Of a DNA stretch of 64,000 nt, positions 45,871 through 55,904 are shown piece by piece. This DNA comes from Clitoria ternatea. Lineage: Eukaryota; Streptophyta; Magnoliopsida; Fabales; Fabaceae. The position numbers were made by a program, and so were the translations under genes. The stretch is taken from assembly GCA_037962975.1 (NCBI GenBank), contig CM075674.1, positions 37,958,501-38,022,500 on the forward strand. The letters are read 5' to 3'. Under the pieces are notes generated by a model, which worked only from the letters and a program-made list of their open reading frames with translations, made no database searches and was not told where the DNA came from. How positions within the stretch are numbered: the first letter of the stretch is position 1; every line of letters starts with the position of its first letter.

Positions 45871-46835
45871 GAACGTATCCATTGAAAACAAAGTGATATG
45901 GTGAAAAATAAGAACAATTAGGTTAAGATTAATTTAAGTTTAAAATACTAACATGTACTACTCCGTGTATCTTATCAAAGTTGATACCTTATATCCTATT
46001 TTAAAAAAAGAATCCATATCATATATAGTTTGATATCTATTATTCAATATAATATCCTTTATATAATTTAATATCTTTATTACTACACAAAATTAAATCA
46101 TACACAATAAAAATAAGAGTATGTGACATTTCCTATTTAGAATAAAACAATGTTCATTTTTTTAGATTACCATAGTTATTAAAATACTCTATTTATAAAA
46201 TGGTAATAATTTATAAAATTAAGATATAAAAAATATAAAAAAGAAGAAGAAAGGAACACAAATAACTAGATTTTATTTTGATAAAAAATTATTTAATATG
46301 ACTATATAGTATAATTTAATCCATTAAAATAATATTGCAGTATTTGAGTGAATTTAAATATCTAAAATAGTTTAATTTTAAAAATATTTTTGATTTTAAA
46401 GATTGGCTAATTCTATAATTAAGGATTAAATTATACCCTATAGCTATATTTTTTATCAAAATAAAAATTCTATTTATTTTTTTTTCTTATTTCATGTTTT
46501 TTTTACATCTTAATTTTATAAATTATTATCATCCTATCTTTCATTAAAGAATGTGGTATTTTCATAACTATCATAGTTTAAAAGAAAATAATTGTTGTGC
46601 ATGATTTAACTTTGCATAAGAGAAATATAAAATTGTATAAGAAAATATTAAATTGAATAATAGATATAACATGTAATATATATCAATTTTTTAATAGGAT
46701 ATAATCAACTTTGATAAGATAGAAAATAGTAAATATTATTTTAAACTTAAATTAATCTTATCCTTTAATTAAATTTGAATAGTTATAATTAATTATTTTC
46801 ATTATTTACCTTATCACTTTATTTGATACGCTTCC
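45871..46835. mobile_element. Foldback (long inverted repeat) element, about 965 bp
   Basis: The left half (from GAACGTATCC at 45871) and the right half (to GATACGCTTCC at 46835) are imperfect reverse complements along most of their length. Paired blocks include AGATTAATTTAAGTTTAAAA with its complement near 46735-46755, TCTTATCAAAGTTGAT with its complement near 46695-46712, and GATATCTATTATTCAAT with its complement near 46653-46670. The centre is near 46350. No transposase is encoded. It resembles a hairpin-type MITE; ends and target duplication are not resolved. Confidence 0.75.
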
Positions 46836-47087
46836 ATGCTTCTATTAATGTAAAATATAAGTCAATATATTTCTCACATCGTGTCCGTTTGGTTTTTAGA
46901 GTTAAGAAAATAAAAAAAAATTAAAGGTTAAAATTAATCATTCACATTGTTCAAGATAATTAAAACTTCGATTGATAATTTATTTTTGGGTTGATCAAAT
47001 ACGCTTAATGTAACCTTACAATGTCATCTATCTCATTGATTAATTTTTATAAAATAATATCTTCTCATTTTCAAACACTTAACCCAT

Positions 47088-47545
47088 ATAATTCTTTCAG
47101 AATTGCTATTTGGTCACGTTGCAACAATTTTCTTACGATAAATGAGAATTATTTTCATTTTCTCATTTTATTTTTATTTTCAATTGCTTTTTTCTTTTTT
47201 CCTCTTTTCACTGTTATTTGTTTGTTAGGTGCATTTCAAAGCTATCCTTAAAATTCTAAACGCTAGCAAAGCGGGCAAATAAGAATGTTAATATATTCCC
47301 TGAAATGTTAGTATCTTCCCTTTTTGTAACTAACTCTGAACTTAGAACTAAATTTTTTTATAATATTTTACCCATTTAAAAATATTTACCCATTTAAAAA
47401 TAAAATAAAATTTTAGTGACGACTCCATATTTTTAAAATATAATTTTTTCAGAATTGCTATTTCATCATGTTACAATTTTTTTACCATAAATATGGGTAA
47501 TATTTCCATTTTCTCATTTAGTTTTTATTTTCAATTATATATAAT
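47088..47545. repeat. Dispersed direct repeat of about 95 bp
   Basis: Blocks at about 47088-47185 and 47446-47545 share TTCAGAATTGCTATTT, CATTTTCTCATTT and TTTTTATTTTCAATT in the same order with moderate divergence. Confidence 0.65.
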
Positions 47546-47872
47546 TTTAATATTATTAAATAATTATAACATTTAATGTTTTACACAATTAAATAGTTAT
47601 AAAATTTTTATTGCCTCGTAAGAAATGGCATGAAAAATCCCCTTTTTTTATTGTTGTATCACTAGTTAAGAGTTTATTAATTATTATAATGATCATTCCC
47701 AAAGATAATGATAATATATAAATCTTTAGATTGCTTCTCAGGTAGACTAATCTACTAGTTTTCTTGTTGGACTACCAATGTTGTGACCTTTAACATTTGT
47801 CATAAATTTCAAACAAATTTTTTTAAATCTACGTTGATATTATATAATTAGTCTTAAAATAAAATGTGTTAT

Positions 47873-48018
47873 TTTTATTTAAATTAGTTTTTTATTTCTT
47901 ATTTTTAAATTAGTATTTTTAGATTCCAATTAATTAATATATATCTTTATTTAAATTAGTTTTTCAATTCCTATTTTTAAATTAGTATTTTTAGATTCTA
48001 ATTAATTGATATATATCT
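47873..48018. repeat. Tandem duplication of about 73 bp
   Basis: Two adjacent copies share TTTAAATTAGTATTTTTAGA and TTAATATATATC-type ends. Confidence 0.8.
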
Positions 48019-48098
48019 AACTTTTAAGAGAATGTTAATTGAATAAATCATAAATTATAAAGTATATCACCTATACCACTTGAAAACCAGAGCTTTCT

Positions 48099-48136
48099 TT
48101 TATTTAAGATAACATATAACATCATAAACATTTATT
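48099..48136 (-). terminator. Likely polyadenylation signals of the cyclotide gene
   Basis: Minus-strand AATAAA hexamers lie at 48131-48136 and 48099-48104, about 40 and 70 bases beyond the stop codon. Confidence 0.5.
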
Positions 48137-48174
48137 TATATTTATAGTACAAGATGCATCATACATGATCACTT

Positions 48175-48656
48175 TTAGTAGATCAGTTTGATAGGCATTT
48201 TTATGTCATCCTTTGACATTTTCAAAAAGTCTTTCAGTAAATATCCTTCCGATTCAGCATGAAAACACCAACCAAAACGGATATCAGAATCAGGGAAAGA
48301 AGCACAATAGTTTCCAGTTCCTTTTTTAAAGCAGTCTTCATAAGATTCACATAAGAGACGATGTTCATCTACCGTCTTTGCTTCAATTGCAATTATATGA
48401 TTTTTCTTACAAATTGGATATGAACATGAACAACCCTTCGTGTAACACTTAGTTTTGAAACAAGTTTCTCCACAAATAGGAAGACCTCCTTCTGTCTTCT
48501 TCAGTGTAAAGATAACTAAATTGATATAGTAAAACTGATTAGCAAAAAATTCATCATATATAGTCTAATATTTGATGTTTCCAAACTATATAGTTCAAAA
48601 TCATAAAAAGTATCAACACATAAGTTGATATTTCAAAGTTAACTAGAACAAATGCA

Positions 48657-48688
<32 letters not shown>

Positions 48689-48810
48689 TTCTCAATATTG
48701 CAAAATATATAGTTAGAAATTAATTGAAGAAATAATAATGAAACACTCTACGTACCAGAAGTAGCAAGGAAAAAGATGACAGCAAGAGAAGTAAGCCTAA
48801 CGTAAGCCAT
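48175..48810 (-). CDS. Cyclotide/albumin-1 chimeric precursor (two exons)
   Basis: Exon 1 is 48756-48810 (55 nt) and exon 2 is 48175-48515 (341 nt). Joined, they encode 131 residues ending TAA. Residues 1-28 are a signal peptide and short lead (begins MAYVRLTSLAVIFF). Residues 29-57 are a 29-residue cyclotide with six Cys at peptide positions 5, 9, 14, 19, 21 and 26. Loop sizes of 3, 4, 4, 1, 4 and, across the cyclised ends, 7 are those of Möbius cyclotides. It has loop 1 Glu, a loop 5 Pro, N-terminal Gly and C-terminal Asn. Residues 58-73 are a linker starting His-Ile, and 74-131 an albumin-1 a-chain with Cys at 74, 80, 89 and 102. This is the known Clitoria ternatea layout, in which a cyclotide replaces PA1b. 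After secretion, an asparaginyl ligase cyclises the peptide at Asn57. The role is probably anti-insect or antimicrobial defence. No damage is seen. Confidence 0.95.
48400..48486 (-). other. Mature cyclotide-coding segment
   Basis: The 87 nt run from the GGT of the N-terminal Gly to the AAT of the C-terminal Asn. The next codons are His and Ile, the P1'-P2' context that C. ternatea butelase-type ligases accept (Asn-His-Val/Ile). The peptide has five Lys and one Glu, so a predicted net charge of about +4. Confidence 0.9.
48516..48755 (-). other. Intron of the cyclotide gene (240 nt)
   Basis: The donor is CTG|GTACGT at 48755 and the acceptor TTTAG at 48516. It splits the signal peptide in phase 1, as in albumin-1 genes, which carry an intron in the leader. 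The intron is AT-rich and contains a TA microsatellite at about 48656-48682. Confidence 0.85.
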
Positions 48811-48863
48811 TCTGAAATGTGTTATAGGTTTTGGTGTGCGTTGGCTCCTTCTTCCCTTCCGCA

Positions 48864-48870
48864 ATTTATA
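48864..48870 (-). promoter_or_regulatory. TATA box of the cyclotide gene
   Basis: Minus-strand CCTATAAATTGC lies 54-60 bp upstream of the ATG, leaving a short leader of roughly 20-30 nt. The leader includes CACATTTCAGA directly before ATG. Confidence 0.7.
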
Positions 48871-48912
48871 GGCAATAAAAAATCTACTGTAGCGTATATA
48901 AAGTTCATCCTC

Positions 48913-49006
48913 CATGACGCCTTGATTAAAATGTTGATATAAACTTCACCCGCGAGGCACGCCTTAATTAAAATATTACACCCGCGAACCACGCGTTGAT
49001 TAAAAT
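48913..49006 (-). promoter_or_regulatory. Repeated GC-containing motif upstream of the cyclotide gene
   Basis: Two related copies (48948-48973 and 48980-49006) share ACCCGCGA, a CACGC core and ATTAAAAT on the plus strand. A third, shorter copy is at 48913-48932 (GACGCCTTGATTAAAAT). One copy contains ACGCGT, a CGCG-box-type site for calmodulin-binding CAMTA factors. They lie about 100-200 bp upstream of the ATG. A regulatory role is inferred. Confidence 0.45.
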
Positions 49007-49044
49007 ACGATGTTAAAATTCGATGATCGTGAGCCAGGCATCAG

Positions 49045-49159
49045 ACTGCTTCGTGTCAACTTACGATGGAGGATTGAAGATTCAAACGTATGTATTTAAA
49101 CTGCTTCGTGTCAACTTACGATTCAGTGGAGGATTGAAGATTCAAATGTATTTATTTAT
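49045..49159. repeat. Tandem duplication of about 57 bp
   Basis: Copies at 49045-49099 and 49100-49159 both carry CTGCTTCGTGTCAACTTACG and GGAGGATTGAAGATTCAAA. The second has a 5-bp insertion. The plus-strand ORF at 49023-49211 is built on this and shows no domain. Confidence 0.85.
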
Positions 49160-49211
49160 TTATGTTAAACCTATTGTGTTACACTGGTTTATTTCAAACT
49201 CGAGGTTATAG

Positions 49212-50300
49212 ATAAATTCATAAGAGTCTATTTATTATTATAATAACATTAAAAACACTTTCAATAAAACATAATATCATTAATTTAATTTTAAGTCTAA
49301 AAAAAGTAGATGACAACAATTCTAAATCTAATACAACTCCATGATTAATCACTAAAACAAGGTTTAGAAATTAAGCAACACAAAAAATTATAGATGTCAT
49401 GCAAAGACGTTTATTTCAAAAATCTTTTGTACTTGTTATTTTTCCAGAGACTATTTTTTTCAAAATTCCCCAATAAATTAAAAACAAGATCATAGCCATG
49501 AACCAACATTAATAGAGGAACAGAGGAATGCAATGCAGAGGAAGAGATAACATACCCGCTGGCGTCACTGCACGGTTGAGGGAGGCACGAGAAACAGAGG
49601 GACGAGAAACAATAAAAATACCACTGCACATTATTTAATAAGATGTAGATTTAGCTATGTGGAATCCTATGCTTGTACCGGTGTTGATCCAATTCACTTC
49701 GCCAAAGGTACTTTTTTGTCTACAATACAACAAATAAGAAAAGAAGTGAGTTAAGTTGATTATTTAATAAAAATATAGAGACATATAACTATTCTAACAT
49801 ATAACTATTCTAACAATTTAACAATTAAGCACACTGCAAACACCATTTTACATTACCTACAAGGATCATTAAAAAGTCAAAACAAAATATTTTAAAAATA
49901 AATAAAGACTAATTAGTCCACTTAAACAAAACCCCAATTAGGTTAAAAAATAAAGTAAAAACTAAAATAACTCATTTCCTTCACATAAATATCATCTCAT
50001 ATCATTGTTGTTCTTTGAATTCTAATTCCTTTTTGAATGGAGATAATAGCTAACAGTAAAAAATGAAAATAATATCACATTTAAAATAAAGATTATTGTA
50101 TATTAGGAAACAAAATAAGGCAGGAGAATCATATTCACTATTTACAAATAATAATCTAATAAATAAAAGTGAAAAGAAAAAATTACGTTTAATATGTTAT
50201 ATTAAATGAGATTAGGAAAGAAAATTGAAAAGCAAAAGAAAAAACTCACTAGATGAGAAAGCAAACATCAAATCATGTACATAATGCAAATAAGGGAATA
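49212..50300. other. AT-rich stretch upstream of the CACTA fragment
   Basis: No recognisable gene is present. A GC-richer patch at 49550-49610 lies in a 72-aa minus-strand ORF without known motif. Part of this may be the 3' portion of the CACTA element, but I cannot find its left terminus. Confidence 0.4.
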
Positions 50301-50309
50301 GTGTCAAAC

Positions 50310-50990
50310 TCACCATGACCTCGACCAGTAACACGAACTCTACCAGAGTGCTCTGGTCTTCCAATGGTGGTAGTTAGTATGTCTTGCCGACCATGGACAG
50401 CGAATGACCCTTGGGTTGGTTGCTCAACCAAAAACACCAATGAATCATGTTAGGAATAATCACCTTTGTATTTTTTTAAAGAAATTGAATACTAACGATC
50501 CTCTAGGCGACTTCCTCAGCTTGCGCTGAAGTGTAGTCTTGGTCTTCTTCACCCTGACATGTTTCCATTTGTCATGGTGCGTGGGTGGAGAGAGGCATCC
50601 ACATCTATGGTGGTGTAGGCATTAATTCTTTGCATGAATAACCTGTACTTTTGTGCTTTTGGTCTGCAACAAAAATAATACCTTAGATTTACATTGGAAA
50701 TATAATTTTCAAAACCATATGAAATTAAATTAGCACAAACTTACCATCAACTCATTAGTGTGTATGAATACAACAAAAGCTTCCCAAGTCTCCTAGTTAA
50801 ATGAGCTGTATTTATGACCTCAAAACTCCCCTTGTAGCTTTCCAAAGACATACTTGTTGGTGAGTGAGGTCTTGTGTGCCATCCACCTCTCAGCGTCAAT
50901 GCCAATGATCTTCTTCCTCAATATGTCAACAATAGGAATGTCCCAAACAACTTATAATTGCCAAAACAATATGTTATTATGATCAAAAAC
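50310..50990 (-). pseudogene. Transposase_24 (Ptta/En/Spm)-like gene, decayed
   Basis: Three coding stretches on the minus strand (about 50760-50960, 50480-50670 and 50310-50440) are separated by AT-rich, intron-like gaps. They match the order of the plant Ptta/En/Spm family: an ERWLAHRTSLTNEYV-like block, a Lys-rich block, then a GRPEHPGRVR-like end. In-frame stops interrupt at least the first two. The protein of this family accompanies the CACTA transposase; its function here is lost. Confidence 0.65.
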
Positions 50991-51094
50991 TAAAATAAAC
51001 GAAGTAAATAACTTAAAGTTAAGATTTGTTACCGTAATATCAACCCATATTTGGTTCTTCGACACCTTTTCAACACTATCCTAATCTAGGATAA

Positions 51095-51630
51095 GAAAAA
51101 GACCGTCGCTATTGACAATAATAGCGAAGGAACAAAAGATTGTCGCTAGTATATAAGCAAAATAGCGACAGCACACAGAGAGTCGTTAACTAGCAGCCAT
51201 GGCGACGGTGGGGTATGGTCATTGTCTAGCCAATAATAGAGACGGCGGGGTGTAGTCGTTGTCTAGCCAATAATAGCGACGACGAGATGTGGTCATTGTC
51301 TAGCCAAAAATAGCGACGACTATGGGTGGTCACTGTATAGCCACTAATAGCGACAGCGGGACGTGGTCGCTACCTAACAGAAATAGCGATGGCATATTGT
51401 GGTCGCTGTATAGCCACTCATAGCGACAAGATATGTCACCAACATAGGGACCCTATTAGCGACGGCGTTAGGCTGTTGAAACATTTGCGACGGATGCCTT
51501 TTGCGTCGCTATGGTATCAACGACAATTGACTTAGCGATGACGTTCAGTTTGTCATAATTTTTATCGTTAATAAGTTTAACGATGGAAATATCATGACTT
51601 AGCGACGGGCTTTTGCCGTCGCTAAAAGGT
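51095..51630. repeat. CACTA subterminal repeats
   Basis: About ten degenerate units of about 45-60 bp contain TAGCGACGGC, GTGGTCGCTGTATAGCCA or similar. The outermost TTAGCGACGGGC...CCGTCGCTAA (51598-51625) is a hairpin. Subterminal repeats of this kind are where CACTA proteins bind. Confidence 0.8.
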
Positions 51631-51643
51631 TTTTTTAGTAGTG

Positions 51644-52783
51644 ACCTGCCACACGACAACTTTTCAGGCGGCTTACATTAAATGCCCACAAACTCACTAA
51701 GCACATCGGTCACTATGTCATACCGATCATGAATTTTCCAAATCTATAAGAATTCTGAAATATATCTTTTCCATCGTCCCCAAAGTAGTTCATTATTATG
51801 ACATCATCACGACAACAAACTAAGGGGCAAATGATCTGGGGTGGAAATCAAACTCCATAACACATGGTCGGGGTAAGGCTACAAAGGATGGGACCCTACT
51901 TCTAGAGAATAAAACACCTAGCAAATTCCCTTCAACCGGGGTCCAATGCCAGAGTAACTACGGATCGAGGTAAGGGAACTCCGACCATTTCTGACACCTA
52001 GACATGAGTCAGAGTCTGTATGGGCAACATGTCCTTGCAACACTGTTGCTACAGTAAGTTAGGAGAAAAGTCAAATCACTTCTTCAACTCAGGTAACCCC
52101 TATAAATACTACTCATTTATTACTGTAAAGGGATCTAGACTAATCATAGTGTTACCCTCTGTAATACTGTTATTTCCTGTAATACCTGTACTGACTTAGG
52201 CATCGAAGAATCTTTTGTAGGTGCACCTTCAGTGTGTACCATTGATTTTAGTACAGACTTAACATCAAACTCTCCCTAAACATGAAGAACTTAGGTTCCC
52301 TACTGGACCTAGGTATAAAATACCGTACTCTACTGAGACAGTCTAAAATTGAGAGCTTGTGAGGTAACCCCAAACACCGGTCAAGACGGTCAATGCTTGA
52401 CCCCGATTCTAGGACAGAACAAGAACTATGTAACCCTGGTTTCTCCTAACGCTTAGGGAATATGTAAGAGCAAAAGTTATTCCTATCGGGCCAAATTAAT
52501 AAAAAATTAATATATGCCATTAACTCAACATAAAATCATAACGCATTTTAACGACAACCCAATTAATTTAGACAAGACGTCATATTAATCGTAGCAGGAG
52601 GCCGACCATAAAAAAGAATATTGAGTTCCTAAATTCCCACCGGAAACTGTGGAGTCATCACCAATATTTTTAAGATAAAACATCGGAAAAACCCTAACGT
52701 GAAAGTATTGGTCCTAAATCGAGGTTTTAAGTTCAGAAGTCTGATTACATGTGGGGAAGGTATTAGCACCCTGTGTAACATCC
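51644..52783. repeat. Old LTR fragments (Tat/Retand-like and Ogre-like)
   Basis: 51900-52300 has an LTR-like promoter and leader (TATAAATACTACTC, then GACTTAGGCATCGAAGAATC) similar to Retand-type LTRs. 52560-52783 resembles the start of the Ogre LTR at 18661 (matching AGTC-CACCAATATTTTT-, AAGGTATTAGCACC-type blocks) but is strongly diverged. It is cut at 52784 by a Tekay LTR start. No ORF of note. Confidence 0.5.
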
Positions 52784-54529
52784 CTAATTTCATTATTTCT
52801 TATTTAAAATAAAATTTCAAAGGAATTTAATTATAGTTCTTTAGAACTTTTTTATTGTTATACAATTTATAAGTTTTTGGAATTTTTTATATTTTTTCTT
52901 TTTTTGAGAATGACAAAATACCTTAACCTTTTATCTAATAACCAAAATGTCATTGCCGACATCATTGCTTACTTATTGCTTACATCATCGGTTAGGTAAT
53001 TACTTACATCATGAATAGTCATCGATTACGTAAATACTTACATCATGAATAGTAAAATAAATAATAAAATAATCTTAAATAGTGAAATTCTCTTCCTATA
53101 AATAGATGGTTCATTTACAACATTTATATACCAAAATTAAAGAGAGAATCTAGAGAGATAGTGTTTAAGAAATTAGTGGGAAGTAAATTCTTAAGGTAAA
53201 AAGAGATTCTGCCAGAGGTATAAGGTAATAATATTTTTCTTCTATATTCTTTTTATAATTATTTAGTTTATTCTTTTTAACACTCTTAAACTATTAATAT
53301 ACTATTACTATTATGAATAAGTTACTATGGTAAAAATAAATTACCACTATACATTATATTTACTATTTACTATTATTATTCACTATTTACTATTACTATT
53401 CATAATTTACTATTTACTGTTAATATTCAGAATTTATTATTTACTGTTATTATTCAAAATTTATTAGTTACTGTTACTATTTAAAATTTACTATTTATTG
53501 TTACTATTTAAAATTTACTATTTACCGTTACTATTTAAAATTTACTATTTAATATTTCTATTCATGATTATCATTTACCGCTACTATTCAAAATTTACTA
53601 TTTACCGTTATTCATGATTTACTATTTACTGTTACTATTTAAAAATTACTATTTATCATTACTATTAATGATTTACTATTTACCATTACTATTTACTATT
53701 ACTATGTATAATTACTATTTATCATTTCTGATATCAATCTTAATTTTCATCTTATGCCTATACTGAAATAAATTAGTATTGATATTTTGTTAGAACTCGA
53801 AGGCTTAGAGCGAATTCACTTTTGGTAGCAATTCAATGTAAAGGGGGTGAGATAAGAATATAATATGAAAATACATAAGAATAATAGGAGGAGTCCCTAC
53901 TCCTTTTAAATTTAATAATAATATTATTTTAAAATAATAAATTTTAACTTAAAATTTATAATAATTGTTATTAATAAATTAAGTATCTCGATCTGGAATA
54001 TCTATTCAAGAACCTGAACTATTATGACCTATGCGGACTGGAATGAACCTATGCAAGAACTTGAACTATTATGACCTATACGGATTGGACTAAACCTATG
54101 ACTTGGACTATTATAACCTATATGGACTGAACTAGACCTATGCAAGGACTGGACTATCTTGGACTTACATAGACTTGTACGAAGAATGGACTATAGGACT
54201 TAAAATAAACCTTATTAATTTAAATAACCATTGAATTTTGAATTATGATATTTATAACTGATGTTTAATTATTTAATTTGATTATGATTGCTAATATTTA
54301 TTTGTGATTGATGATGTTTGATTGTGATTGACAATATTTGATTATGATTGATGATCTTGTAATGTGGAGTTTGAGCATACAGCAAGCATGATAGAAAGCT
54401 AAAACTTAGTAAGAATTTACTTATCTCCTACTTCCTTATTTACTTATTCATCTTTATTCAAATTACTTTTAAGAAATTTCTTAGCTTTTAATGAAACTAC
54501 ATAAGTTTTTAGAAATCTTATTTTATCTT

Positions 54530-54572
<43 letters not shown>

Positions 54573-55670
54573 ATATTTACTAAAATTAAGATTAAAAAGA
54601 AAGAGAAATTATTTTATAAAAATAAATTTTTCTAATATTTTACTTTAAACTCTTAATATGTATATATATATATATTATTTTTAAAATGTGTAAAAATTTT
54701 CAAGTACTAAGGTTTTAAAGATTGATAATTCCAAATTCGAGTTTTTAGTAATTGATTTTGAATTGACCATTAAACTTTCTAAAGAAGATTGTGAAATATA
54801 TTTAAGGCTTTGAAACTCAAATTATAATGAGATTTAATTTGTGATTTGAAAAGGAACTGTACTAAAATTTTATATGTGTGATAGAACTTATTTGAGAATT
54901 TGAAAAAGTACAGTTTACTTGGGTGACTATGTCGAGATTCGTAGGCCCCGATAATGTAATTGAGTTTCTAAAAGCCTTAACCAACTAAATACGCGAGTAG
55001 TTCATGCATCATGAATCATCAAAGAGAAACAAAAAGATATTGTCTGGGGACGGATTATAGAAACCGAGGATATATTAGAGGAGACTTAGTTGCGAGCCTT
55101 GGGATGGGAGGATGTGAAAGAGTGCTTCAGGGGACCTGGGGTAGCTCCCTAGTGTTGGGTACTTTCACAATAAAACCTTCTAAATCTAACTAGTCTCTAA
55201 GTGTTTCCATGCCAGTTGAGTTGTTCATGTTATTATTATTCTAAATTATGGAATAATGTAAACTCCTGGTTGGCCCACTGCAAATTAAAATTTAAGGGCC
55301 TGCATATATAGGTAAGTTATGATGAAGATATGGCATATCATTCATACATTCATAATTGGTTGTGTATGTGATTGTGATTGATATTATTATACTAGTTTGT
55401 GAAAACCCTTTATTGCTTATGTCCCATTTAAGAATATTATATTATGTTTCTTACTCATTTCTCCGTGTTTTTGTTTCATATGTTTTAAATTCATGCTTCA
55501 TACAGAGGAAAGGATCGAAGAATCTCGATAGTATATATAGCACGTTCTAGAAAGGGAGCTTGGTATGAATACCGTGGTCTAATAAATAAATAATGTCATA
55601 AAGTAACTGCTCTTGGGCCATGGAGTTTCCTCTCTTTCTAATAATGTTTAATATTTATTTGGATGAATGT
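52784..55670 (+). repeat. Tekay-type LTR, truncated at its right end
   Basis: It begins TGTAACATCCC at 52784 and stops at 55670, where a Tat/Retand-like element begins. Its last 714 bp (54957-55670) are repeated at 58516-59237. It contains a TACTATTTAC minisatellite, a TGACCTATGCGGA-type repeat (54010-54180) and TA microsatellites (54535-54570 and 54660-54676). It is probably the upstream part of a 5' LTR of the same family as the element that follows. Confidence 0.65.
53340..53720. repeat. Degenerate TACTATTTACTGTTACTATT minisatellite
   Basis: Variable units of about 17-40 bp, built from TTTACTATTTACYGTTACTA, run for about 380 bp. No coding potential. Confidence 0.85.
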
Positions 55671-55904
55671 TGTTCCCCATTCGAGATGAGGGGTGGTCCC
55701 CACCAATCCCTCAAATCCCTCTCCAATATCAGATAATGGATTAACAAATATCTTAATCTAATGGGCCGAAGCCCACCTTGTAACTTTTGTATAAAAGCAC
55801 ATGTTATTCATATTGTAACCTAAGTGACACATTATAGAGATAAATAAACCTAATTCCTAGGAGGATTTTCCTAGGGTTTTGTGTTCCAACCTCTTTGTGT
55901 GACA
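55671..55904 (+). repeat. 5' LTR of the Tat/Retand-like element (234 bp, tentative)
   Basis: It is bounded by TGTTCC and GTGACA and followed by a primer-site-like TTTGACGCTCACCGTGGGG. It is short for this lineage and no partner LTR is present, so the boundaries are tentative. Confidence 0.45.

Larger units (their letters stand above)
46836..48120. other. AT-rich intergenic region downstream of the cyclotide gene
   Basis: No credible gene is seen. It includes a poly-T tract near 47190 and two direct duplications listed separately. ORF 47021-47251 overlaps the first duplication and lacks known motifs. Confidence 0.55.
50310..51643 (-). mobile_element. CACTA (En/Spm) DNA transposon, one terminus and decayed transposase-associated gene
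   Basis: The right end has minus-strand CACTACTAAAAAAACC at 51628-51643, a CACTA terminal repeat. It is followed inward by many subterminal GCGACGG/CCGTCGC units (51095-51630). Further in, minus-strand exons read in pieces like the plant Ptta/En/Spm Transposase_24 family: IDAERWMAHKTSLTNKYVFG near 50840-50900, and RQDILTTTIGRPEHSGRVRV near 50335-50395. Stops are present. The left terminus was not found. Confidence 0.75.

Noticed and set aside
49023..49211. 62-codon ORF near the cyclotide gene with one or two Cys, considered as a second small secreted peptide
   Set aside because: It has no signal peptide, a single Cys in the N-terminal part and none of the albumin-1 motifs; it is built on a tandem duplication.
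49411..49629. 72-codon minus-strand ORF with several Cys near the N-terminus, considered as another cysteine-rich peptide
   Set aside because: Cys spacing fits no known family, there is no cleavable leader followed by a Cys domain, and no intron or TATA context is evident.
51468..51659. 63-codon ORF at the CACTA end
   Set aside because: It translates the subterminal repeats and terminal inverted repeat.
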